43,902 bases of DNA from Candidatus Scatomonas merdigallinarum (GCA_018716305.1 DVKB01000001.1:1-43902), one strand, 5' to 3'. Shown: positions 17,010 to 27,542, numbered from the stretch's first letter. The notes: a model not told the origin generated them from the sequence alone. Numbers and translations: made by a program.

Positions 17010-17660
17010 TCAGAACAGCTTTACTTCTCCGTCTATAATCCCATAATAGGACTCCCCCTTTTCCTCCAGGACGGCTTTTCCTCCGGTGGCTTCGGTGAGA
17101 GCTTTTAACAGATCCCGTTCCTCCGCTTTCGGAAGAATCACTTCCAGAAGCACCCGGTCTGTGTATTCAGATCCCAGGAGCGGGATCTTTCTCTGTCCCA
17201 GAATATACTGGATTTTTCCCAGATCTGTATAGTCCCCCCGGATCTCCAGCCGGACTCCATGGCGCTTTTCCAGGATAACGCAGGATTTCAGCGCTTCCTG
17301 TACCGCCCTGGAGTAGGCCCGCACCAGACCGCCGGTGCCCAGCAGCGTACCTCCGAAGTAACGGGTCACCACCACCGCCGTGTTGTACAGGTCCTCCCCC
17401 AGCAGCACATCCAGCATAGGCCGCCCCGCGGTTCCGGAAGGCTCTCCGTCATCCGCGGCCCGGACCCATTCCCGCCGTTCCCCGGCCACAAAAGCAAAAC
17501 AGTTATGGGTAGCGTCCCAGTATTTTTTCCGCATTTCCTCCAGAAAGGCAAAGGCCTCCTCCTCAGACTCCACCGGCCGCACAGTTCCGATGAAGCGGGA
17601 CTTTTTTTCAACGATCTCGGCTTCTCCGCCTCTGTAAACCGTCTTAAAGCACTCCAGCAT
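17010..17660 (-). CDS. YigZ/IMPACT family protein
   Basis: A 216-aa protein of the YigZ family. The N-terminal UPF0029/Impact domain shows EKKSRFIGTVRPV, DATHNCFAFV, the DDGEPSGTAGRPMLDVL hallmark, and VVVTRYFGGTLLGTGGLVRAY. The C-terminal ferredoxin-like domain (about 140-205) is also typical. The molecular function in bacteria is unsettled; eukaryotic IMPACT binds the translation factor GCN1. The start at 17660 (MLECFKTVY) has GAGGTG six bases upstream. A plausible promoter (17683-17711) leaves a leader of only about 16 nt. Confidence 0.92.
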   Translation of the reverse strand: MLECFKTVYRGGEAEIVEKKSRFIGTVRPVESEEEAFAFLEEMRKKYWDATHNCFAFVAGERREWVRAADDGEPSGTAGRPMLDVLLGEDLYNTAVVVTRYFGGTLLGTGGLVRAYSRAVQEALKSCVILEKRHGVRLEIRGDYTDLGKIQYILGQRKIPLLGSEYTDRVLLEVILPKAEERDLLKALTEATGGKAVLEEKGESYYGIIDGEVKLF

Positions 17661-17682
17661 TTTCATCACCTCATAGATTCTT

Positions 17683-17711
17683 GTGATACCATCATGCCAC
17701 AGAATCCGCAA
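17683..17711 (-). promoter_or_regulatory. possible promoter of yigZ
   Basis: Minus-strand TTGCGG (17706-17711), 17-bp spacer, TATCAC (17683-17688) preceded by TGG, an extended -10 element. Confidence 0.5.
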
Positions 17712-17733
17712 AATGTGAACTTTTATTTTTACC

Positions 17734-17762
17734 TTTATTTAAAACCAAAATTTTGGTATACT
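17734..17762 (+). promoter_or_regulatory. extended -10 promoter of the class A PBP gene
   Basis: TATACT (17757-17762) is preceded by TGG, forming an extended -10 box; the -35 position holds a weak TTTATT (17734-17739). The leader then contains a short GC-rich hairpin (GGGGC with GCCCC, 17779-17794 region) before the ribosome site. Confidence 0.6.
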
Positions 17763-17818
17763 AACAGAGAACTGACGCCGGGGCCAAGGCCCCAACCGTT
17801 TTTAAAGGAGGATGCAGG

Positions 17819-20329
17819 ATGAATCTCGGTCTTAAGGGAGTTCAGCGCAAGGAAGAAGAGCTGGTCTCTCCCTCCGTCAAGACAAAAAGAAAGGTGGGCG
17901 TATCCGCCCTACGGGTATTTTTTTACGGCCTTCTGGCAGTCTTTACCATTGTTCTCTGCGGGGGAATCGGCGCCTATCGGGGGATTATCGACAGCGCGCC
18001 GGATATTTCCGATGTAAATATCATGCCCATGGGTTATGCCACCTTTGTATATGACAGCGACGGCAATCAGCTGCAGAAACTGACTTCCGCCGAGGGAAAC
18101 CGGATTTCCGTCTCCCTGAAGGATATTCCGGAGCACATGCAGCATGCCATTGTGGCTATCGAGGATTCCCGTTTCTACGAACACAACGGGGTAGATCCGC
18201 AAGGGATGCTCCGGGCCATCGCGGTGGCGGTGAGCACCGGCTTTCAGCGGACAGAGGGCGCCAGCACCATTACCCAGCAGCTGCTGAAAAACAATGTGTT
18301 CACCGACTGGACGCAGGAGAGTACCATAGAATCCATCAAACGCAAGATCCAGGAGCAGTATCTGGCGGTGCGCCTGGAAAAGGCTCTGACCGCCGATGGG
18401 GCAAACGCCAAGGACGTGATTCTGGAAAATTATCTGAACACAGTCAATTTCGGAGCGGGAGCCTACGGCGTACAGACCGCCTCCCAGACCTATTTCGGCA
18501 AGGACTGCAAGGATCTGACCCTTTCCGAATGCGCGGTGCTGGCGGCTATCCCACAGAATCCCACCCGCTGGAATCCCCTGAACCATCCGGAATGGAACGC
18601 CGAGCGCCGGGAAACGGTGCTGGATTACATGCTGGACCAGGGATACATCACCCGGGAAGAGCATGCGGAGGCCATGGCGGATGATGTCTATGTACGGATT
18701 CAGGAGCACGCGGAAAGCCAGGATTCCGCGGCAGCTCCCTACTCCTATTTTATTGACGAGCTTATCAGCCAGGTTCGCAATGACCTGATGGAGCAGGCCG
18801 GGTACACGGAGGTTCAGGCCAACAACGCCATCTACAGCGGCGGTCTGCGGATCTACAGCACCCAGGATCCTGATATTCAGCAGGTGATGGATGAGGAATT
18901 CCAGAACGAAGCCAACTATCCGGAGGATATTCAGATCGGCCTGGACTGGGCTCTCACCGTGGATCACGCAGACGGCACCCGGCAGAATTACAGCCGGGAA
19001 ATGCTTCAGCTGTATTTCCGGGATATCTATCCCTCCTTTGATCTTCTCTTTGATTCTCAGGAGGAAGCCCAGAATTTTATTGATGAATACAAAAAAGCGG
19101 TGGTGGGCCCCGGGGATACCATTGTGGCAGAGCGCAGCAGCTTTACTCCCCAGCCCCAGGCAGCCATGACGGTCATCGACCAGAAAACCGGCTATGTAAA
19201 AGGTATTGTGGGAGGCCGCGGAGTCAAAACCGCCAGCCTCACCCTGAACCGGGCCACGGATACCTGCGATCAGCCTGGATCCACCTTCAAGATCCTGTCC
19301 ACCTACGGACCGGCCCTGGACACCGGCGCCATTACGCTGGCCACTCATATTCAGGACGAGCCCTATAATTACTCCGACGGCACGCCCCTGCACAATTCCG
19401 ACAACCTCTATCACGGGGATGTAACCGTCCGCACGGCTATTATCAACTCCTACAACATCCCGGCGGTCAAGGTACTGACGGAGATTACGCCCCAGGCCGG
19501 ATTTAATTATCTTCTGCGCCTCGGGTTTACCAGCCTTATCAACGATACTGCCTGGGATGTGATCCAGCCTCTGGCCCTGGGCGGCATCACCAACGGCGTC
19601 AGCAATCTGGAGCTCACCGCCGCCTACGCGGCCATCGCCAACGGGGGGATCTATGTAGAGCCGGTCTTCTACACCAAAGTCACAGATCAGGAGGGAAACG
19701 TCCTGCTGGAAAACACGCCCAAAGAAACCCGGGTCTTCAAGGAAAGCACCGCCTTTCTCCTTACCAGCGCCATGGAAGACGTGGTGAAGGAGGGTACGGG
19801 AGTTCCCTTCCAGCTTGAGGGCATGACCGTGGCGGGCAAAACCGGTACCACCTCTTCTTTTATGGATCTGGTGTTCGCAGGGTTTACGCCTCACTATACG
19901 GCAGCCATCTGGGCCGGATACGATGTAAACGCGGAACTTCCGCCGGAAGACCGATCCTTCCACCAAAGACTCTGGACCAATGTCATGAACCGGATCCATG
20001 AGGACCTGCCGGACGAGGAATTTGAACAGCCTTCCACGGTAGAGCGGGTGACCATCTGCAGCGAATCGGGATTGCTGGCCGGCACCGGATGCTCCCGGAC
20101 CACGGAGTATTTTGATCTGTCGGATGTGCCCACCAAACGGTGCACGGAGCATGTTCCCGTTATCATCCCCACTCCCACGCCCCGGCCCACGGTAACTCAG
20201 ACACCTTCCCAGTCTCCTGACGACACCCGGGAAGAGTCCCAGGAGGAACCGGAAGACCATGAGCAGGAAGAAGAAAGGGAGGAACCGGAAGACGAACAGG
20301 ATTCCCGGCATCCGGACCGTGAAGATTAA
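17819..20329 (+). CDS. class A penicillin-binding protein (bifunctional transglycosylase/transpeptidase)
   Basis: An 836-aa cell-wall polymerase. A basic cytoplasmic tail (1-27) is followed by a signal-anchor helix (28-53). The GT51 glycosyltransferase domain (about 75-270) has the catalytic EDSRFYEHNGVD (Glu115) and the GASTITQQLLKN motif. The transpeptidase domain carries all three active-site boxes: STFK with Ser488, SYN at 544-546 and KTGT at 674-677. It polymerises lipid II and crosslinks peptide stems outside the membrane. The C-terminal 75 residues are a Pro/Thr stretch followed by a very Glu/Asp-rich tail, probably disordered near the wall. The start has AAAGGAGG, and transcription ends at the bidirectional hairpin 20346-20390. 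It is a PBP1A/PBP1-type protein; the specific paralogue cannot be named. Confidence 0.95.
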   Translation: MNLGLKGVQRKEEELVSPSVKTKRKVGVSALRVFFYGLLAVFTIVLCGGIGAYRGIIDSAPDISDVNIMPMGYATFVYDSDGNQLQKLTSAEGNRISVSLKDIPEHMQHAIVAIEDSRFYEHNGVDPQGMLRAIAVAVSTGFQRTEGASTITQQLLKNNVFTDWTQESTIESIKRKIQEQYLAVRLEKALTADGANAKDVILENYLNTVNFGAGAYGVQTASQTYFGKDCKDLTLSECAVLAAIPQNPTRWNPLNHPEWNAERRETVLDYMLDQGYITREEHAEAMADDVYVRIQEHAESQDSAAAPYSYFIDELISQVRNDLMEQAGYTEVQANNAIYSGGLRIYSTQDPDIQQVMDEEFQNEANYPEDIQIGLDWALTVDHADGTRQNYSREMLQLYFRDIYPSFDLLFDSQEEAQNFIDEYKKAVVGPGDTIVAERSSFTPQPQAAMTVIDQKTGYVKGIVGGRGVKTASLTLNRATDTCDQPGSTFKILSTYGPALDTGAITLATHIQDEPYNYSDGTPLHNSDNLYHGDVTVRTAIINSYNIPAVKVLTEITPQAGFNYLLRLGFTSLINDTAWDVIQPLALGGITNGVSNLELTAAYAAIANGGIYVEPVFYTKVTDQEGNVLLENTPKETRVFKESTAFLLTSAMEDVVKEGTGVPFQLEGMTVAGKTGTTSSFMDLVFAGFTPHYTAAIWAGYDVNAELPPEDRSFHQRLWTNVMNRIHEDLPDEEFEQPSTVERVTICSESGLLAGTGCSRTTEYFDLSDVPTKRCTEHVPVIIPTPTPRPTVTQTPSQSPDDTREESQEEPEDHEQEEEREEPEDEQDSRHPDRED

Positions 20330-20345
20330 TATTTTCTCATTTACC

Positions 20346-20390
20346 AAAAAGAGTGCCCCGGTCTGCATCTCAGACCCAGGCACTCTTTTT
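20346..20390. terminator. bidirectional terminator between the PBP gene and glcK
   Basis: Outer arms 20346-20357 and 20379-20390 pair over 12 bp, and inner arms 20361-20365 and 20371-20375 pair over 5 bp, with a 3x3 internal loop. A5 and T5 flanks serve both convergent genes. Confidence 0.9.
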
Positions 20391-20408
20391 ATGTTTTCAT
20401 TCTGATTT

Positions 20409-21347
20409 TTAATCCAGCGCCATTCTGGCTGCCCCGTAGATTCCGGCTTCATTTCCAAGTTCCGCCAGAACAAGGGGGGTATCTTTGCAGGCGGGGAATG
20501 CGTAGCGCCGGTAATACTTCTCCAGCACATCCAGCAAAGGCTGTCCGGCTTTGGAAACCCCTCCGCCGATGACAAACCGTTCCGGATCTGTCACACAGGC
20601 GATAATCCCCATGGCCCTTCCCAGATATCCCGCGAACTCCTCTACAATCTCCGCCGCGGCGGCATCGCCGGCCGCGTAGGCGTCAAACACTGCCTTGGCG
20701 GAAAGCTTTCCCCTCCGCAGCAAAGTATCCTTTTCGGACTTTTCCAGATACCGCCGGGCCAGACGGACCAGTCCTGTGGCAGACGCCATCTGCTCCAGAC
20801 AGCCCTGGTTTCCGCAGTTGCAGTGCTCTGTCTCTTCCGGCTCCATAGCCGCGTGTCCGATCTCCCCGGCGGCTCCGTGAGCGCCGGCCACAATCTTTCC
20901 ATCTACGATCACGCCGCCGCCTACTCCGGTTCCCAGGGTGACCATAACCAGACTGGAAGCGCCCTTTCCTCCGCCGGCCCACATCTCTCCCAGAGCCGCC
21001 ACGTTGGCATCGTTGCCGGCGCGGACTTTCATGCCCAGCATCTCTCTCATCTCTCCGGCTACATCTTTAAAACCCCAATGGAGATTTACCGCCCCGCTGA
21101 TCTCCCCCTTTTGGTTCACCGGTCCCGGAACTCCGATCCCCAGGCCAAGGATCTGATCCGGCTGGATCCCTCTTTCACGGATCTTTGCCTGTACGGATTC
21201 CGCCACATCCGGCAGGATACGGCTTCCCTGGTTTTCCGTGCGCGTGGGGATCTCCCAGGTATCCAGCAGTTTCCCTTCCGCGGTAAAAAGTCCGCACTTG
21301 ACGGTAGTGCCCCCTACATCGATTCCAAACACAACCTGCGCTTTCAT
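20409..21347 (-). CDS. glcK: ROK family glucokinase
   Basis: A 312-aa cytoplasmic sugar kinase making glucose-6-phosphate from glucose and ATP. The N-terminal phosphate loop is GIDVGGTTVKCG (8-19). The substrate segment AGNDANVAALGE holds the catalytic Asp. TLGTGVGGGVIVDG follows, and the ROK zinc motif HCNCGNQGCLEQ lies around residues 175-186. No N-terminal helix-turn-helix is present, so it is an enzyme rather than a ROK repressor. Its ATG follows directly on the hprK stop, with no intervening base. Coupling to HPr kinase suggests joint control of glucose metabolism, and free glucose released by MalQ is a natural substrate. Confidence 0.94.
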   Translation of the reverse strand: MKAQVVFGIDVGGTTVKCGLFTAEGKLLDTWEIPTRTENQGSRILPDVAESVQAKIRERGIQPDQILGLGIGVPGPVNQKGEISGAVNLHWGFKDVAGEMREMLGMKVRAGNDANVAALGEMWAGGGKGASSLVMVTLGTGVGGGVIVDGKIVAGAHGAAGEIGHAAMEPEETEHCNCGNQGCLEQMASATGLVRLARRYLEKSEKDTLLRRGKLSAKAVFDAYAAGDAAAAEIVEEFAGYLGRAMGIIACVTDPERFVIGGGVSKAGQPLLDVLEKYYRRYAFPACKDTPLVLAELGNEAGIYGAARMALD

Positions 21348-22292
21348 TTATAACAGTCCCTCCCTTTTCTTGGCCAGGTTCGCCTGTACTCTCTTGTACA
21401 GTTCCTGGGCCGCATTGTACCCCATCTTTTTCTGACGGTGGTTGACCGCAGCCGTCTCCACAATAATAGCCAGATTCCGTCCGGGACGGATGGGCAGGGA
21501 GTGGCAGACCACTTTGTTGCCCAGAAACTCGGTGTATTCATCCTCCAGACCCAGACGGTCATATTCCTTGTCCCGGTCCCACTCCTCCAGCTGAATTACC
21601 ATGTCAATGGAATGGGTGTTCTCCACACTCTCCACGCCGAAAAGAGTCTTTACATCGATGATGCCGATTCCTCTCAGCTCAATAAAATGCCGGGTAATAT
21701 CCGGGGCGGATCCTACCAGAGTGGCGTCGCTGACTTTGCTGATCTCCACCACATCGTCCGTCACCAGACGGTGTCCTCTCTTGATGAGTTCCAGAGCCGC
21801 CTCGCTTTTTCCGATGCCGCTCTCGCCCATAATCAGAACGCCCTCGCCGAATACGTCTACCAGAACGCCGTGGACGGAGATGGTGGGGGCCAGCTGCACA
21901 TTCATCCAGCGGATGATTTCCGCCATAAAGGCCGAAGTGCTCTTATCGGTACACAGAGTGGGAACGCCATACTTTTTGGACAGCTCCAGCAGCTCTTCCC
22001 CCGGCTGCGTCAGAGTGGTAAAGATCACACAGGGGATCTCCCGGGAAACAAAGGCTTCGTAAGCGGCCTTTCTCTGCTCCAGATCCAGATGCTCCAGATA
22101 GGTAAATTCCACATAGCCGATAATCTGAACCCGCTCGTTGGCAAAATGCTCAAAGTAACCGGTCAGCTGCAGGGCGGGACGGTTGATTTCCGGCGTGGTG
22201 ATCCGGCACTCTTCCAGATCTATCTCCGGCGTCAGATTTCTCAGATTCATTGCTTCCACTAATTTCGATAATTTCAGATATTTCGTTTGCAT
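21348..22292 (-). CDS. hprK: HPr kinase/phosphorylase
   Basis: A 314-aa sensor enzyme that phosphorylates HPr on Ser46 in response to glycolytic intermediates, and removes the phosphate when inorganic phosphate is high. HPr-Ser-P then acts with CcpA in carbon catabolite repression. Walker A is GESGIGKS at 156-163, and the HprK signature ELRGIGIIDVKTLFG is at 205-219. The start at 22292 has AAGGAG seven bases upstream; an in-frame ATG at 22343 overlaps the -10 region of its promoter and is rejected. It has its own strong promoter inside the 3' end of uvrC and is coupled to glcK. Confidence 0.96.
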   Translation of the reverse strand: MQTKYLKLSKLVEAMNLRNLTPEIDLEECRITTPEINRPALQLTGYFEHFANERVQIIGYVEFTYLEHLDLEQRKAAYEAFVSREIPCVIFTTLTQPGEELLELSKKYGVPTLCTDKSTSAFMAEIIRWMNVQLAPTISVHGVLVDVFGEGVLIMGESGIGKSEAALELIKRGHRLVTDDVVEISKVSDATLVGSAPDITRHFIELRGIGIIDVKTLFGVESVENTHSIDMVIQLEEWDRDKEYDRLGLEDEYTEFLGNKVVCHSLPIRPGRNLAIIVETAAVNHRQKKMGYNAAQELYKRVQANLAKKREGLL

Positions 22293-22338
22293 GTTTATCT
22301 CCTTCTCGGCGTTTTCTTCGTTCCCCGATATTTTATTC

Positions 22339-22367
22339 ATCATACCATATCAAAGCGCCTACTTCAA
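22339..22367 (-). promoter_or_regulatory. internal promoter of hprK-glcK
   Basis: Minus-strand TTGAAG (22362-22367), 17-bp spacer, TATGAT (22339-22344) with an upstream TGG extended element. The -35 overlaps the uvrC stop codon. Confidence 0.7.
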
Positions 22368-24208
22368 CCAGAGTGCTTTTCCTGCCGATGAAAAAAATCA
22401 TAGACAGAACGGGCCGCCCGCTCATTCATGGAGGGCAGGGCCTTCAGCTCCTCCACCTCCGCCTTCCGTATTTCTTCCAGGCTCTGATAGCGGCGCATCA
22501 GCTCCTTTCTCCGCCCGGGACCGATGCCCGGAATATCGTCCAGAACAGAGTGAACCTGGCCCTTGCTCCGCAGCAGTCTGTGGTATTCGATGGCAAAGCG
22601 GTGTGCTTCATCCTGTATCCTGGTAATCAGATGGAATCCTTCGGAATTGCGGTCAATGGGAAGTTCCCGGTTCCGGAAGTACAGTCCCCTGGTTCTGTGT
22701 TTATCGTCTTTTACCATACCGCAGACCTGAATGGAAAGCCCCAGCTTTTCCAGAACAGAAAGGGCGATATTTACCTGGCCTTTTCCCCCGTCCATAAGGA
22801 TCAGATCCGGCAGCTTCTCAAAGCCTGTGTCCTCGGCAATCCCCCGCTGGAATCTGCGGCTTAAAACCTCTTCCATACTGGCGTAATCGTTGGGGCCTTC
22901 CACGGTCTGAATCCGGAATTTGCGGTAGTCCGCCCGCTTGGGTTTCCCCTTCTCATAGACTACCATGGAGCCTACCGATTGGAATCCGCTGATGTTGGAG
23001 ATATCGTAGGCTTCGATCCGCTCCGGCGGCTCTATGCCCAGCCACCCTCCAATCTCTTTTACGGCCCCGATGGTTCGGCCTTCCTCCCGCTTCAGCCGCT
23101 CCCGGTCCTGGCTGAGGACGATCTCCGCGTTTCTTTGGGCCAGCTCCACCAGTTTTTCTTTGGTTCCTTTTTTGGGCACCCGGATGTGGACTTTCTGCCC
23201 CCTCTTGGCTGTCAGCCATTCCTCCAGAATTTCCTGTTCCTCCACCTCCTCCGAAATCATCAGCTCCCGGGGAATAAAGGGCGTTCCCGCGTAAAACTGT
23301 TTGATGAAGCTCAGAAGGACGTCCCTGCGCTCTTCCCCGGCAGCCGCCCGGAGATAGAAATGTTCCCTGCCGATCAGCTTGCCGTCCCGGATAAAAAATA
23401 CCTGAGCCACCGCGTCCTCCCGGTCCAGGGCCAGAGCCGCCACATCCTTGTCCTCTCCATCCCCGCTGGTGATTTTCTGATGTTCTCCGATCCGGCGCAC
23501 GCTGTCCATGAGATCCCGGTATTCCGCAGCCTCCTCATACTTTAATTCTTCCGCGGCGCGGTTCATTTTATCCGACAGGTCCTGCAGGACTTCCCGGAAG
23601 TTTCCGTTTAAAAAACCCAGAGCCTGATCCACCTGTTTCCGGTAATCCTCCCGGCTGATCCATCCCTGGCAGGGGGCCTTGCACTGGTGCAGATGGTAGT
23701 ACAGACAGGGACGGTCCTTTCCGGTTTCCGCCGGCAGCCTGCGGCTGCAGGAGCGGAGATGATACAGCTTGCGGATCAGTTCAATGGTTTCTTTCACCGC
23801 GGCCGCGCTGGTGTAGGGTCCGAAATATTTGGATTTATCCTTTTTCATGGTTCGGGAAAAAAGAACCCGGGGATACTCCTCCTGGAGCGTCACCCGGATG
23901 AAAGGATATGCTTTATCGTCCTTCAGCATGGTGTTATACTTGGGACGGTACTCTTTGATCAGATTACACTCCAGGACCAGGGCTTCCAGTTCCGAGTCTG
24001 TGACAATGTACTCAAATCTGGCGATCTGAGGCACCATGCTCTCAATCTTCAGCCCTTTATTCCGGCTGCTCTGAAAATACTGGCGCACCCGGTTTTTCAG
24101 GCTGACCGCCTTTCCCACATAAATAATCTCATCCCTGGCGTCATGCATCAGGTAAACTCCCGGTTTTCCCGGGAGTTTTTTCAATTCTTCTTCAATATTA
24201 AATGCCAT
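22364..24208 (-). CDS. uvrC: excinuclease ABC subunit UvrC
   Basis: A 614-aa nucleotide-excision repair nuclease that makes both incisions around a UvrB-bound lesion. It has the GIY-YIG domain at the N-terminus ([19 protein letters not shown]), a four-Cys region near 148-178 (CSRRLP to CKAPC), the UvrB-binding UVR helix pair around 200-235, and the RNase H-like second nuclease domain with [10 protein letters not shown] and [10 protein letters not shown]. The tandem helix-hairpin-helix end includes [17 protein letters not shown]. The gene starts 2 bp after the ftsH stop. Confidence 0.97.
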   Translation of the reverse strand: MAFNIEEELKKLPGKPGVYLMHDARDEIIYVGKAVSLKNRVRQYFQSSRNKGLKIESMVPQIARFEYIVTDSELEALVLECNLIKEYRPKYNTMLKDDKAYPFIRVTLQEEYPRVLFSRTMKKDKSKYFGPYTSAAAVKETIELIRKLYHLRSCSRRLPAETGKDRPCLYYHLHQCKAPCQGWISREDYRKQVDQALGFLNGNFREVLQDLSDKMNRAAEELKYEEAAEYRDLMDSVRRIGEHQKITSGDGEDKDVAALALDREDAVAQVFFIRDGKLIGREHFYLRAAAGEERRDVLLSFIKQFYAGTPFIPRELMISEEVEEQEILEEWLTAKRGQKVHIRVPKKGTKEKLVELAQRNAEIVLSQDRERLKREEGRTIGAVKEIGGWLGIEPPERIEAYDISNISGFQSVGSMVVYEKGKPKRADYRKFRIQTVEGPNDYASMEEVLSRRFQRGIAEDTGFEKLPDLILMDGGKGQVNIALSVLEKLGLSIQVCGMVKDDKHRTRGLYFRNRELPIDRNSEGFHLITRIQDEAHRFAIEYHRLLRSKGQVHSVLDDIPGIGPGRRKELMRRYQSLEEIRKAEVEELKALPSMNERAARSVYDFFHRQEKHSG

Positions 24209-24210
24209 GT

Positions 24211-26094
24211 TCAGCCTTCCTCCGAAGCGGGAGAAGTTTCATTCTGAACCTGATGAAAAATCTCCATAAATTCCTTTCCTGTAATGGTCTCTCTCTGAAT
24301 CAGGAAACCCGCGATCCGATCCAGGGCCTTTCTGTTTTCTGTCAGCAGCCGCCTGGCCTCCTCATAGGCTTCTTTCAGCTTCTTCATGACCTCATGGTCG
24401 ATCTCTGTGGCGGTGGCGTCCCCGCAGTTCAGATAGATCCGGCCTTCCAGATACTGATCCTCCTGCTCCGCCAGTCCCATCAGTCCGAATTTTTCCGACA
24501 TGCCGTACTGGGTAATCATGGCCCGGACAATTTTTGTGGCCCGCTCAATGTCATTGGAGGCCCCGGTGGTCACATTGTCAAAGACCAGTTCCTCCGCGGC
24601 CCGGCCGGCCAGCAGGCCCACCACCATGGCATCCAGTTCTTTTTTGGTGTTCAGATATTTCTCCTCCTCCGGCACCTGCATTACATAGCCCAGGGCTCCC
24701 ATGGTCCGGGGCACAATCGTAATTTTCTGCACCGGCTCCGCATCCTTCTGCAGGGCGCTGACCAGAGCGTGCCCCACTTCATGATAGGACACGATCTTTC
24801 TCTCCTCCTGGCTCAGAATCCGGTCTTTTTTCTCCTTTCCCATGAGGACGATCTCCACCGCCTCAAAAAGATCTTTCTGGGACACAGCGGTCCGTCCGTG
24901 CTTTACCGCCAGGATCGCCGCTTCATTAATCATATTGGCCAGATCAGAGCCCACGGCTCCGGAAGTAGCCAGGGCGATGGCGTCAAAATCCACCGTCTCG
25001 TCCAGAAGCACTTTCTTGGCGTGCACTTTCAGAATATTCACCCGTCCTTTCAGATCCGGACGGTCCACAATGATCCGCCGGTCAAACCGGCCCGGGCGCA
25101 AAAGCGCCGGATCCAGGATTTCCGGACGGTTGGTGGCAGCCAGAATCAGAAGTCCTTTGGAGCTGTCGAAGCCGTCCATTTCCGCCAGCAGCTGATTCAG
25201 GGTCTGCTCTCTCTCATCGTTGCCTCCGTAATGGGTGTCCCGGGTTTTTCCGATAGCATCGATCTCATCGATAAAGATAATGCAGGGGGCGCTTTTCTTG
25301 GCCTCCTCAAAAAGGTCCCGGACTCTGGAAGCTCCCACGCCCACAAACATCTCCACAAACTCAGAACCGGAAAGAGAGAAAAAGGGCACATGCGCCTCTC
25401 CCGCCACTGCCTTTGCCAGCAGGGTCTTTCCGGTTCCCGGAGGTCCCACCAGCAGCGCGCCTTTTGGCAGCTTAGCGCCGATTTTGGTATAATTCTCCGG
25501 ATTATGGAGAAAATCCACTACCTCCTGAAGGGATTCCTTGGCCTCGTCCTGACCGGCTACATCCTGAAAAGTAATCCCCGTTTCCTGCTGCACATAGGAA
25601 CGGGCTTTGCTTTTTCCCACTCCCATGAGGCCGCCGCTTTTATTCATATAACGCATTATCAGGCTGAAGCCCACCACCACCAGAAGCAGCGGCACGACAA
25701 TACTCATGAGGGCTGACACAATGGAAGCTGTCAGATCCGCCTCCTTTTTAGACAGCTCGATATCCCTGTCTCCCACCAGCTCCAGCAGGGCGTTCTCGTC
25801 CCCCACCATATTTACCTCATAGCGGATGGGATCGCCGTTCTTATCTTTTTTTACGGATGTTACCTTCAATTTGTCAGAATCCACTACAATTTTTTCTATT
25901 CTGTTATCCTCCACCATGCCGACAAATTCATCATAGGTAATCTTTTCCGCTGAAGCCTGGCCGGTCAGACCGTGCAGGGCGCCAAACAGAATCAGCAGGA
26001 TCAGAAGACAGACAATGACGGCAATAAAAAAGTTTCTTTTTCTGCCTTTCTGGGGATCCTGATTTTCCTTCTGGTTATTGGGCTGCTGCTCCAT
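24211..26094 (-). CDS. ftsH: ATP-dependent membrane zinc metalloprotease FtsH
   Basis: A 627-aa hexameric protease of the inner membrane. Transmembrane helices are at 22-40 and 122-148, with the extracellular FtsH domain between them. The AAA+ module has Walker A GPPGTGKT (217-224), pore motif FVEM, Walker [10 protein letters not shown] (272-280) and the SRH ending RPGRFDRR. The protease motif is HEVGH (438-442), fitting HExxH although most homologues have HEAGH. The ATG at 26094 is preferred over the in-frame TTG at 26103, which sits too close to AGGAGG. It begins 27 bp after hydG and ends 2 bp before uvrC. Confidence 0.96.
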   Translation of the reverse strand: MEQQPNNQKENQDPQKGRKRNFFIAVIVCLLILLILFGALHGLTGQASAEKITYDEFVGMVEDNRIEKIVVDSDKLKVTSVKKDKNGDPIRYEVNMVGDENALLELVGDRDIELSKKEADLTASIVSALMSIVVPLLLVVVGFSLIMRYMNKSGGLMGVGKSKARSYVQQETGITFQDVAGQDEAKESLQEVVDFLHNPENYTKIGAKLPKGALLVGPPGTGKTLLAKAVAGEAHVPFFSLSGSEFVEMFVGVGASRVRDLFEEAKKSAPCIIFIDEIDAIGKTRDTHYGGNDEREQTLNQLLAEMDGFDSSKGLLILAATNRPEILDPALLRPGRFDRRIIVDRPDLKGRVNILKVHAKKVLLDETVDFDAIALATSGAVGSDLANMINEAAILAVKHGRTAVSQKDLFEAVEIVLMGKEKKDRILSQEERKIVSYHEVGHALVSALQKDAEPVQKITIVPRTMGALGYVMQVPEEEKYLNTKKELDAMVVGLLAGRAAEELVFDNVTTGASNDIERATKIVRAMITQYGMSEKFGLMGLAEQEDQYLEGRIYLNCGDATATEIDHEVMKKLKEAYEEARRLLTENRKALDRIAGFLIQRETITGKEFMEIFHQVQNETSPASEEG

Positions 26095-26121
26095 GTACTG
26101 CAATTCCTCCTGTTATTCTTA

Positions 26122-27540
26122 TCAAAATCTGAAATCTCTCATTCCGTTTTGGATCTTCTCCAGATTCTCCTCCAGAATCTCCCGGGTTCTCTCTCTGGGC
26201 ACTCTGGGGATCTCCCGGCGGATCAGCGCTTCCCCGGCGGCTTTGGTTTCCGGGGACGCATAGTCCTCCAGATACTCCTGAAGGGTCATCAGGGCGTTGG
26301 GATGGCAGCAGTTCAGTATCTGCTGATTCTTGCACAGGCTCATAAACCGGTCTCCCGTTCTTCCCTCCCGGTAGCAGGCCGTACAGAATGACGGAATATA
26401 GTCCATGCCGATGAGCCAGCGCACCACCTCGTCCAGGGTCCGGTTATCACTGACGTCAAACTGGGCGGAATTCTCTTCTTCCGGTTCCGGCTCATAATAC
26501 CCGCCCACACTGGTTCTGGATCCGCCGCTGATCTGAGAAATTCCGTAGCGGATCACCTTTTCCCGGCAGGCCTTGGTCTCTCTGGTAGAAATAATCATTC
26601 CCGTGTAGGGAACGGCCACCCGGATGCAGGCGATGATTTTTCCGAAAATTTCATCGTCAATGCCATTATCAAAGGCGGAGGGATCAATATCATCCGCCCG
26701 CTTGATCCGGGGTACACTGATGGTATGGGGCCCCACCCCGAAAGCCGCCTCCAGATGCTCGGCGTGCATCAGCAGGCCGGCAAACTCGTAGCGGTACATC
26801 TCAAGGCCGAAGAGGACTCCCAGCCCTACATCGTCAATGCCTCCCTCCATGGCCCGGTCCATGGCCTCCGTATGGTAGCAGTAGTCATGCTTGGGCCCTG
26901 TGGGATGCAGCTTTTCGTAACTCTCTTTATGGTAGGTTTCCTGGAACAGAATGTAGGTTCCAATGCCCGCCTCTTTCAGTTTCCGGTAATTTTCCACCGT
27001 GGTGGCGGCGATATTCACATTCACCCGGCGGATCGCGCCGTTCTTATGTTTGATGCTGTATATGGTCTTAATGCTGTCCAGAATGTACTCGATGGGATTG
27101 TTTTTTGGATCCTCCCCGGACTCAATCGCCAGCCGCTTGTGCCCCATATCCTGCAGGGCGATGACTTCCCTCCGGATTTCCTCCTGGGTGAGTTTTTTCC
27201 GGGCAATGTGATGATTTTTCTGATGATAGGGACAGTACACGCAGCCGTTGACGCAGTAATTGGACAGATACAGCGGCGCGAAGATCACAATCCGGTTTCC
27301 ATAAAAATCCTTTTTGATCTGCTCCGCCAGCCGGTAAATTTCCTGATTCAGCTCCGGAATCTCACAGGCCAGCAGCACCGATGCCTCCCGGTGGCTTAAA
27401 CCCTTTCTCAGAGCCGCCTTTTCCAGAATCCGGCGGATCAGCGCCTCGTTGTTTTTATTTTTATCCGCGTACTCCAACGTATCCAGGATCTCCTGGTGGT
27501 CAATAAACTCGTCCGCGTGTCCTGACTTGGGATCATACAT
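26122..27540 (-). CDS. hydG: [FeFe] hydrogenase H-cluster maturase HydG (tyrosine lyase)
   Basis: A 472-aa radical SAM enzyme that cleaves tyrosine to supply the CO and CN ligands of the hydrogenase H-cluster. The radical SAM cluster motif is CVNGCVYC (Cys96, Cys100, Cys103). The C-terminal auxiliary-cluster motif CX2CX22C that sets HydG apart from ThiH is present at Cys386, Cys389 and Cys412. Further support is LAIESGEDP, the FQETYHKESYEKLHPTGPK stretch and SQISGGSRTSVGGY. The gene lies 2 bp downstream of hydE. HydF, the third maturase, is not in the window. Confidence 0.96.
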   Translation of the reverse strand: MYDPKSGHADEFIDHQEILDTLEYADKNKNNEALIRRILEKAALRKGLSHREASVLLACEIPELNQEIYRLAEQIKKDFYGNRIVIFAPLYLSNYCVNGCVYCPYHQKNHHIARKKLTQEEIRREVIALQDMGHKRLAIESGEDPKNNPIEYILDSIKTIYSIKHKNGAIRRVNVNIAATTVENYRKLKEAGIGTYILFQETYHKESYEKLHPTGPKHDYCYHTEAMDRAMEGGIDDVGLGVLFGLEMYRYEFAGLLMHAEHLEAAFGVGPHTISVPRIKRADDIDPSAFDNGIDDEIFGKIIACIRVAVPYTGMIISTRETKACREKVIRYGISQISGGSRTSVGGYYEPEPEEENSAQFDVSDNRTLDEVVRWLIGMDYIPSFCTACYREGRTGDRFMSLCKNQQILNCCHPNALMTLQEYLEDYASPETKAAGEALIRREIPRVPRERTREILEENLEKIQNGMRDFRF

Positions 27541-27542
27541 GT

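Noticed and set aside
17774-17794. Short GGGGC/GCCCC hairpin in the PBP leader as a riboswitch or terminator
   Set aside because: The stem is only about 5 bp with no T tract or further structure. It is mentioned with the promoter but not called as a regulator.
17909-20575. 888-codon minus-strand open frame opposite the penicillin-binding protein
   Set aside because: It spans a terminator and two convergent genes, and has a composition typical of antisense of a GC-rich gene. The plus strand carries all PBP catalytic motifs.
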